Assembly (NCBI GenBank): GCA_022510885.1
Contig: JAFLSP010000011.1
Span: forward strand, 10,741-22,802
DNA length: 12,062 nucleotides
Source of the DNA: Treponema sp.
GTDB taxonomy: Bacteria > Spirochaetota > Spirochaetia > Treponematales > Treponemataceae
Direction: 5' to 3'
Positions 7,795 through 12,062 of the stretch are shown here, in pieces; the stretch's first letter is position 1; the number at the start of each line of letters is the position of its first letter. The notes below the pieces were generated by a model, which saw only the letters and a list, made by a program, of their open reading frames with translations, was not told the origin of the DNA and made no database searches. The position numbers were made by a program, and so were the translations under genes.

Positions 7795-7823
7795 AGTATA
7801 GCACGACGGCCGCGCCTTGTTAA
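7795..7823 (-). promoter_or_regulatory. Sigma70-type extended -10 promoter of the LRR gene
   Basis: On the minus strand TTAACA (7818-7823, 5/6) is followed after 17 bases by TATACT (7795-7800, 5/6), which is preceded by TGC, an extended -10 element. It lies about 50 bases upstream of the LRR ATG and in the 110-base gap after the toxin gene. Read-through could also supply the fusion-gene operon, since I see no terminator between them. Confidence 0.8.
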
Positions 7824-7855
7824 GAGCCGCGCGAGCGCGCATATTTTCGCGCCGA

Positions 7856-8140
7856 CTACCGCAGCCGTTTTGCGGCGGTTTTGTAGACGCTCCGGCGGTG
7901 CCCCACCACGAGCATCAGCACGATGAACACATCGTCCTTCAGCTCCGCGATGAGCCGGTAGTCGCCCACGCGGTATTTCCAGTACGCCGACAAGTTCTCC
8001 TCCAGCGGCTCGCCCAACGACGTGGGGTCGGCGCGCTCCTCTATCCGTTTAAGATACTTGAAGATTCTTTGCTGAACGGGCTTGTCCAGTTTGGCGAAGT
8101 CATCCTCCGCCTGCGGACTGAGGATGACTTTATAAGTCAT
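7856..8140 (-). CDS. RelE/ParE-family toxin
   Basis: The 94-residue protein has the usual length and layout of a RelE-type toxin, an mRNA-cleaving enzyme that works at the ribosome (some ParE relatives poison gyrase instead). It starts with YKVILSPQAEDDFAKL, has helices at about 15-37, and ends with the conserved strands YWKYRVGDYRLIAEL and VLMLVVGHRRSVYK. Likely active residues are Arg57, Arg62, His81, Arg82 and Tyr86. The GHRRxVY end favours RelE over ParE. It overlaps the upstream antitoxin by 11 bases, the classic type II arrangement that makes toxin depend on antitoxin translation. No clear terminator follows. Confidence 0.9.
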   Translation of the reverse strand: MTYKVILSPQAEDDFAKLDKPVQQRIFKYLKRIEERADPTSLGEPLEENLSAYWKYRVGDYRLIAELKDDVFIVLMLVVGHRRSVYKTAAKRLR

Positions 8141-8357
8141 ACTTCTCTTTCAACTCCTCAAGGCTTATCGTCTTAGCCCTGCCCTCCCGAATCTCCTTCG
8201 CGCGGCTCTCGGCAATGTAGCGCAGCTCCTTTTCCGCAATGTCATCTTCCATGGTCTCTTCTATGTATTCTTCCCGCGTCTTCCCATGCTCTTGGGCAAT
8301 CTTGTCCACCAGTTTCACGAGCGTCTCGTCAAGCTGAACGGTCACCGGCACCGTCAT
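8130..8357 (-). CDS. RelB-like ribbon-helix-helix antitoxin
   Basis: The 75-residue protein has an N-terminal strand and two helices (VPVTVQLDETLVKLVDKIAQ, then GKTREEYIEETM) that fit a ribbon-helix-helix DNA-binding fold. A charged helix follows, and the tail ISLEELKEKYDL is the kind that wraps the toxin. It should neutralise the toxin of the overlapping next gene and repress the shared promoter. The reading frame stays open upstream to 8606, but that part crosses two terminator hairpins and the promoter; AAGGAGG lies 7 bases before the ATG at 8357, so I chose this start. Confidence 0.87.
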   Translation of the reverse strand: MTVPVTVQLDETLVKLVDKIAQEHGKTREEYIEETMEDDIAEKELRYIAESRAKEIREGRAKTISLEELKEKYDL

Positions 8358-8379
8358 TCTCACCCTCCTTGCCGTCGGA

Positions 8380-8388
8380 TATGCCATA
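8380..8388. promoter_or_regulatory. Possible antitoxin operator
   Basis: TATGCCATA is a perfect palindrome around one central base. It lies just downstream of the -10 box of the toxin-antitoxin promoter, where a ribbon-helix-helix antitoxin could block transcription. It is short, so chance occurrence cannot be excluded. Confidence 0.35.
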
Positions 8389-8417
8389 AGTATTGCAGAA
8401 TCCGCCCGCGCCGTCAA
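8389..8417 (-). promoter_or_regulatory. Promoter of the toxin-antitoxin operon
   Basis: On the minus strand TTGACG (8412-8417, 5/6) is followed after 17 bases by AATACT (8389-8394, 4/6), preceded by TGC as an extended -10. It is about 30 bases upstream of the antitoxin ATG. Confidence 0.72.
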
Positions 8418-8448
8418 TCGGCAATGCCGCCCGAGCGCGGGTACGCTA

Positions 8449-8475
8449 CAAAAACGCCCGCCCCTGAGGGCGGGC
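8449..8475 (-). terminator. GC-rich rho-independent terminator
   Basis: Arms of 8 bases (GCCCGCCC at 8456-8463 and GGGCGGGC at 8468-8475) pair perfectly around a 4-base loop. On the minus strand CG and then five T follow. It is the second of two terminators after the coiled-coil gene and insulates the toxin-antitoxin promoter from it. Confidence 0.82.
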
Positions 8476-8498
8476 AACGCGCACTGCGGCACGCAGAC

Positions 8499-8534
8499 AA
8501 AAAGCCGCCACTGCGAGGGTGGCTTACTTTTTTT
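8499..8534. terminator. Bidirectional rho-independent terminator
   Basis: AAGCCGCC (8502-8509) pairs with GGTGGCTT (8518-8525), with one G-T pair, around an 8-base loop. Five A lie on the left flank, giving a T run for minus-strand transcripts. On the right, after AC, seven T follow for plus-strand transcripts. It is the first terminator met by transcripts from the coiled-coil gene. Confidence 0.78.
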
Positions 8535-8604
8535 GTTGTAATACTGCGGTGCGGACAACCAACTTTGATAACTATAATTACGCAGAGAATTTCTGCTTTG
8601 GCAC

Positions 8605-8642
8605 AAGTCATCATTTTAAGGAATGCCTTAAAATGATGACTT
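8605..8642. repeat. Perfect 17-bp inverted repeat with 4-base loop
   Basis: The arms 8605-8621 (AAGTCATCATTTTAAGG) and 8626-8642 are exact reverse complements, separated by AATG. It starts 27 bases after the stop of the coiled-coil gene. It lacks a T run on the minus strand, so it is not a standard terminator for that gene. It may be an mRNA-stabilising hairpin, a protein-binding palindrome or a remnant of a mobile element. Confidence 0.9.
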
Positions 8643-8668
8643 TCTATGTTTTGGGGAAGAAAATTTCT

Positions 8669-9769
8669 TCACATACTCATGCCTCTTTTTCTGCCACCCT
8701 TTGTTTTTTTGGAGATTACGTTTCTCACAAAATCAATGGCACACGACAAAAGTGAAACAGAAGCCGTGCAAATGGCAATGCATGAAAATACTTTATTTTG
8801 GAATTGCATAACCCCAACGCCAATAGCAATAAGCCCCACTGCATTCAGCAAATCACGGAAAATATGACCGCACATCATTTTTGATTTATCATGTTCAATG
8901 AGTTCAAAAATCTGCTTTATATCCTTTGCGTTCTGCTGTATCGTTTCCGACTGCTGCTTGTCAAGGATGTCTTTCTCGTTCAAACGGGAGACATTTTCCT
9001 CAAGTTTTTGCGGAATTCCCTCAAGCCGTTTTATCTCCTCCGCATTCTTTTGGATTGCCTCTGACTGCTCTTTGTCGAGAATGTCTTTCTCGTTCAAACG
9101 GGAGACATTTTCCTCAAGTTTTTGCGGAATTCCCTCAAGCCGTTTTATCTCCTCCGCATTCTTTTGGATTGCCTCTGACTGCTCTTTGTCAAGAATGTCT
9201 TTCTCGTCTAAACGAGAGACATTATCTTTTACCTTGGAAGTCAAAATCTCTTGTTTCTTGAAAATATCCTCTTGCTGTTTGAGTTGACGGACTACATTCA
9301 TCATCTCTTGCCGTGCAAGTTCGGAGATTTGCTCTTTGCTCGCACCGTTCAGTTTCGCCTCGATTGCAAGAACTACGGTTCTGTTCATAGCAATATTTGC
9401 ACAACCAAGCTCGAATAAGTTTTTTGAGACCTCCGCAAGCCGTTTCTGAAATTCAAATGACTTTTTCAACGCACTGACCGACACCTGCTGTGCGTCGGCA
9501 AGCTTTACAACAGCCTTTTGCGTATCATCGATAATCTCTTTTGTGTTACCAGAACGATGGCGGAATATCCATTTGCCTTTCTCTTCGTAGCGCTCCATGT
9601 CGTTGACATACCGCATCGCCTCTTTCGCGCTTTCCTCGGAATTGATGACTTCTTTTTCCAAATCCGAGATTTTGGTAATCATTCCCGAAATGGAATCTGG
9701 CAGCTTATCCATATCCACTGGTGTGGCAACGCCTGCGATTATTGGCGTAATCAACTCATCTTTTTTCAT
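8669..9769 (-). CDS. Coiled-coil protein with C-terminal membrane hairpin, unknown function
   Basis: I do not recognise this 366-residue protein. Residues 30-180 are mostly charged helix. Residues 179-292 are three 38-residue repeats (ENVSRLNEKDILDKEQSEAI, then QKNAEEIKRLEGIPQ), likely a long coiled coil. Residues 307-323 and 328-347 are two hydrophobic segments separated by a short turn, followed by a very basic tail (KKTKGGRKRG), as expected for a membrane hairpin with both ends in the cytoplasm. It follows the 541-residue gene after 4 bases, with GGGGGT before the ATG overlapping that gene's stop, so the two form an operon. The DNA is AT-rich compared with the genes to the left, which suggests transfer. 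The product could be a membrane-tethered sensor, scaffold or effector partner of the upstream protein; this is inference. Confidence 0.88.
   Translation of the reverse strand: MKKDELITPIIAGVATPVDMDKLPDSISGMITKISDLEKEVINSEESAKEAMRYVNDMERYEEKGKWIFRHRSGNTKEIIDDTQKAVVKLADAQQVSVSALKKSFEFQKRLAEVSKNLFELGCANIAMNRTVVLAIEAKLNGASKEQISELARQEMMNVVRQLKQQEDIFKKQEILTSKVKDNVSRLDEKDILDKEQSEAIQKNAEEIKRLEGIPQKLEENVSRLNEKDILDKEQSEAIQKNAEEIKRLEGIPQKLEENVSRLNEKDILDKQQSETIQQNAKDIKQIFELIEHDKSKMMCGHIFRDLLNAVGLIAIGVGVMQFQNKVFSCIAICTASVSLLSCAIDFVRNVISKKTKGGRKRGMSM
8894..9235 (-). repeat. Three tandem 114-bp repeats inside the coiled-coil gene
   Basis: The coding units lie at 9122-9235, 9008-9121 and 8894-9007, each encoding 38 residues. 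At the DNA level the blocks 8967-9080 and 9081-9194 differ at a single position (8967+111 versus 9081+111, G against A), by my direct comparison. The outer parts have diverged more. The period is a multiple of three, so gain or loss of a unit keeps the frame. Confidence 0.92.
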
Positions 9770-9773
9770 AAAG

Positions 9774-11399
9774 TTACCCCCATTGCAAAATATCTTTCAT
9801 CTCATCGATAAGTCCCGGATTGTTTCTCTCAACTTCGGGAACTGTATCTCCGATATGCTCAATGCTTCCGGAAATGACCTCGCATGACGCAACAAAGTAT
9901 TCCGCTGATTTTTCTGCCACGACATACAACTGTTCCATCGCTTGTTCTGTCGCCTCCGCCTCAATCCACATTCCTTCCTGCAAATAGAAAATCTTTGCGA
10001 TTTGGAGCATAAGGCTCTGGCTTCTCAATTTGAGCTTGTCGTTGATTGCTTTCTGCCTTTTTATCCCCATGCCGACATCTGTAGCAACGGCAATCACAAA
10101 ACGACCTACGCCGACAAAATTGACACGCAAAATGAAATCTTTCCAAAATAACGGATTAGTTGGAGGTCCATTCTTTATGGCTGAGCGGATGGCAGCATCC
10201 GCAAGGTCGATGGCGGTAAACGTACCGCTTTCGATTGTCATCATACGAGCAATAGTCCTGTTTTTAAATGGAATGACAGCATTCCAATTCACGTCTTTGA
10301 AGTTCCCGTGCTCTTTGTATTCACAAACAAGTCGTCTCACAAAATAAAAACTACGCACAAGCACTTCGCCAAGCAGAACAGGAATTGCCTGTCTGCCAAG
10401 TTCATTCAATACAGCCAGTTCTGAACGCATATCGAATTTTTCTTTTACATATAAATCATTGACAATCTTCGGAAGACCTGTATCTTTCAGCAGCGGGAGC
10501 GATGACAATTCATGCAGCAACGAAACAAACAAACCCGGTATTCCCATGCCGCCGCCAGCAGTATTTTTTGAGCCGCCCATATCACTTACCAAATGTCCTG
10601 CCCAGTTTCCCGCAACTTTTAGCACGGATATGACCGCAGGGGCAGCCGCTAATAGTTTTATAAGTTTCTGAATTGGCTTTGGGATTTTTTCGTCTATCTT
10701 GTCTTTATATTTGCTTTCTGCAATATTGCACATCCATAAAAGAAGCCCGGAAATTATGATGGGTAACCATATCCTAATTAATTCTTCAGATTCTGTTTTA
10801 ACAAGAACAAAATGCCATTCGCCGTTTCTATCCACAAAAATACCAGTACGGAAAAGTTGCACAACGATTGACGCAACAAGTCCTAGCAAAGTCGGATGAT
10901 GGGCAAAGTCCGCAAGATGATGATTTTTCGCACTTACGCCTATATTCGCCCCTTTCCATATATTATCTTGCGCAACAGGAAATTTCTCTTCCAAACGACT
11001 AATCGCACCAGCTAATCGTTCGCCTTCATATCCGTTCAGTTTCGCAAATTTTGTAATAAAGTCGTTCATCTGGCGATGACTGACGGCTTTGCCGCGCTCA
11101 AAACTGAATTCCCCGATAACAAGGGAGTCAATCATTCCGCACAAGACTCCGCTGGCAACGGCGATTGTATAGTCCAATCCGTCGGCATGATTCGTGAGCC
11201 GGTCGATTTCTGTGTTCAGCGCATCGATTTTATTTTGAATCTCCGCATTCCGCGCATCAATGTCTGCAATCTGAGCCGCGATATGCGCCTTGCGCGGGTC
11301 TGTGCATTCATCAAACGAAGGAAGTATTTCATATTCCACTTGAAAATCATCATCTTCCAACGCCTGTATTTTGTATTCTGCCAAAGTTTTGTCCGCCAT
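9774..11399 (-). CDS. Probable membrane protein of unknown function (541 residues)
   Basis: I cannot assign a function. The N-terminal 35 residues are acidic (LEDDDFQVEYEILPSFDE), and residues 38-70 form a short coiled coil (ARNAEIQNKIDALNTEIDRL). Hydrophobic stretches that could cross a membrane are at about 75-95, 168-188, 208-226 and 248-263, with weaker ones at 340-356 and 424-445. A striking His-rich motif, NHHLADFAHHPTLLGL (159-174), precedes the second hydrophobic stretch. I have a faint memory of similar hypothetical proteins with this motif in gut anaerobes, which I cannot verify. The ATG at 11399 has AAAGGAG 7 bases upstream; a lone GATAAT (11434-11439) is the only -10-like box and has no good -35. 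It is the first gene of the AT-rich two-gene unit with the coiled-coil gene. Confidence 0.88.
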   Translation of the reverse strand: MADKTLAEYKIQALEDDDFQVEYEILPSFDECTDPRKAHIAAQIADIDARNAEIQNKIDALNTEIDRLTNHADGLDYTIAVASGVLCGMIDSLVIGEFSFERGKAVSHRQMNDFITKFAKLNGYEGERLAGAISRLEEKFPVAQDNIWKGANIGVSAKNHHLADFAHHPTLLGLVASIVVQLFRTGIFVDRNGEWHFVLVKTESEELIRIWLPIIISGLLLWMCNIAESKYKDKIDEKIPKPIQKLIKLLAAAPAVISVLKVAGNWAGHLVSDMGGSKNTAGGGMGIPGLFVSLLHELSSLPLLKDTGLPKIVNDLYVKEKFDMRSELAVLNELGRQAIPVLLGEVLVRSFYFVRRLVCEYKEHGNFKDVNWNAVIPFKNRTIARMMTIESGTFTAIDLADAAIRSAIKNGPPTNPLFWKDFILRVNFVGVGRFVIAVATDVGMGIKRQKAINDKLKLRSQSLMLQIAKIFYLQEGMWIEAEATEQAMEQLYVVAEKSAEYFVASCEVISGSIEHIGDTVPEVERNNPGLIDEMKDILQWG

Positions 11400-11443
11400 G
11401 ATGTTTCTCCTTTGCGTTTACCGTCCGCCGACAATTATCTATT

Positions 11444-11474
11444 TGCACACGGGGCAACGCCCCGCGTCTGTGCA
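11444..11474. repeat. Long hairpin upstream of the 541-residue gene
   Basis: TGCACA (11444-11449) pairs with TGTGCA (11469-11474), and CGGGGC (11450-11455) with GCCCCG (11459-11464) around the loop AAC, with a CGTC bulge at 11465-11468. That is 12 base pairs. No T run follows on either strand. It lies about 45 bases before the start codon of the 541-residue gene, so it might limit read-through from the right or act on the 5' leader. Confidence 0.7.
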
Positions 11475-11481
11475 CATATTT

Positions 11482-11621
11482 GCTCATTGAGGTACTCGAA
11501 ATGAGCGTGGGAGCGGGTGAATTTGCCCGCTCTTGCGGTTTAGCAGGGGCGAAACCGAGACTCGCTAAAAACGCTCACCAGTTCTCGTTTTTCCGGCTAC
11601 GCCGTCGCTCCCTAGGTTTCG
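11482..11621. repeat. Cluster of hairpins, possibly a dispersed intergenic repeat
   Basis: Several inverted repeats follow one another in a stretch without a gene: GCTCATT/AATGAGC (11482-11488, 11500-11506), GAGCGGG/CCCGCTC (11511-11517, 11526-11532), and an outer pair CGAAACC/GGTTTCG (11550-11556, 11615-11621). The outer pair encloses AAAAACG/CGTTTTT (11567-11573, 11586-11592) and CGGC/GCCG (11594-11597, 11601-11604). Such density suggests a REP-like element or a structured RNA. The AAAAACG/CGTTTTT hairpin could also act as a weak terminator for the gene at the right end. Confidence 0.55.
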
Positions 11622-11641
11622 AGAGCCTCAGTCGCCACCGC

Positions 11642-12062
11642 CTACTTCTTCAGCACCTCCTTCTTGAAGTGTTCAATCTCCGTGTTCGCGTAGTCGATGA
11701 ACGCGCTGTACGCCGCGTCGCCCTCAATGAGTGCGTGCGCGTTCACGTGCTGCACGAGCGTCTTGTACGCCTCCTCGCTCGCCGCCCGCGCGGTTTTCAA
11801 CGCGCCCGCCGTCTTTGCCGACCGCTCGTCCGTGCGCTGGCTCGTCAGCTCCCGCACCGTCTCGTTGGCTGTCTTTAGCTTCTCCACGAACGCGCCGAGC
11901 GACAGCGCCTTCACCTGCTCTGCTAACTTGCCCTCCAAGTCCTGCACGAAGTTGACGAGCATGCCCGTCTCCTTGTCCAGCTGCATCTGCGGGTTGATTT
12001 TGTAGTCCTTGATGTGCTGGCTCAGGATTTTTGCCGCATCCGCCATCGCCGCGTCGGGGAAG
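11642..12062 (-). CDS. DUF6261-like protein, 3' part only
   Basis: The frame is open to the right edge of the window, so the 5' end is missing; an internal ATG at 12046 should not be taken as the start, since the codons above it (FPDAA) continue in frame. About 139 residues are visible. They are almost wholly helical and charged, with RELTSQRTDERSAKTAGALK, then ARAASEEAYKTLVQHVNA, and an end in DYANTEIEHFKKEVLKK. This resembles the C-terminal half of DUF6261 proteins, which are common in Bacteroidota and some treponemes and have no known function. The DNA is GC-rich like the left part of the window and unlike its AT-rich downstream neighbour. The family call is from memory of the pattern. Confidence 0.68.
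   Translation of the reverse strand, partial: FPDAAMADAAKILSQHIKDYKINPQMQLDKETGMLVNFVQDLEGKLAEQVKALSLGAFVEKLKTANETVRELTSQRTDERSAKTAGALKTARAASEEAYKTLVQHVNAHALIEGDAAYSAFIDYANTEIEHFKKEVLKK

Larger units (their letters stand above)
8358..8668. other. 311-base intergenic region without a gene
   Basis: No plausible gene lies here. From left to right it holds the toxin-antitoxin operator and promoter, a GC-rich terminator, a small hairpin (8484-8496, CTGCG/CGCAG around GCA), a bidirectional terminator and a 17-bp inverted repeat. Base composition changes within it, from GC-rich on the left to AT-rich from about 8526 onward, which marks the left edge of the foreign-looking segment. Confidence 0.7.

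Noticed and set aside
8358..8606. Upstream extension of the antitoxin frame
   Set aside because: It crosses two terminator hairpins and the promoter, while the ATG at 8357 has a strong ribosome site and matches family length.
8894..9235. CRISPR-like array
   Set aside because: The repeats are 114 bp, directly adjoining without spacers, and lie in frame inside a gene.
11550..11621. Cloverleaf-like fold resembling a tRNA (72 bases, GGTTTCGAGAGCC like a T arm)
   Set aside because: There is no proper acceptor stem, anticodon arm or T-stem pairing on either strand; the likeness is limited to length and one arm.
8358..11641. Integron cassette or attC sites (treponemes can carry chromosomal integrons)
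   Set aside because: I looked in the gaps for paired GTTRRRY/RYYYAAC core sites and found none in a suitable arrangement; no integrase is present in the window.

Overview
The window looks like the chromosome of a Treponema-type spirochaete. The best marker is the complete gene for FlaA, the periplasmic flagellar sheath protein, at the left end. Downstream of each other on the minus strand lie an N-acetylmuramoyl-L-alanine amidase, a small GerMN-domain protein and flaA, the order I recall from Treponema pallidum (TP0247-TP0248-TP0249). High GC, BspA-type leucine-rich repeats and a DUF6261-like protein suggest a gut, rumen or oral treponeme rather than T. pallidum itself. Every convincing gene is on the minus strand, so transcription runs from right to left.

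Region 1 (about 1-6,910) is a tightly packed set. An 839-residue three-part enzyme (SpsF-like nucleotidyltransferase, PseG/SpsG-like sugar hydrolase or transferase, zinc-ribbon methyltransferase) leads into an ATP-grasp enzyme with a 1-base stop/start overlap. ATGA overlaps then link the amidase and the GerMN protein. flaA follows with its own sigma70-type promoter and a strong terminator. The first two genes look like nucleotide-sugar or nonulosonate-type chemistry. Their place beside flaA makes flagellar or envelope glycan modification a reasonable but unproven hypothesis.

Region 2 (about 6,975-8,420) holds two accessory genes or modules with their own promoters: a BspA-like LRR protein without a signal peptide, and a RelE/ParE toxin with its overlapping antitoxin.

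Region 3 (about 8,450-11,640) is clearly richer in A+T. It has a two-gene unit of unknown function: a 541-residue protein with probable membrane segments, then, after 4 bases, a 366-residue coiled-coil protein with a C-terminal membrane hairpin. The second gene contains a 114-bp tandem repeat whose two best copies differ by one base. The unit is bounded on the left by two hairpin terminators and a perfect 17-bp inverted repeat, and on the right by about 180 bp of consecutive hairpins. This is the best candidate for an undescribed transferred system.

Region 4 (11,642 to the end) is the 3' part of a DUF6261-like gene that runs off the window.
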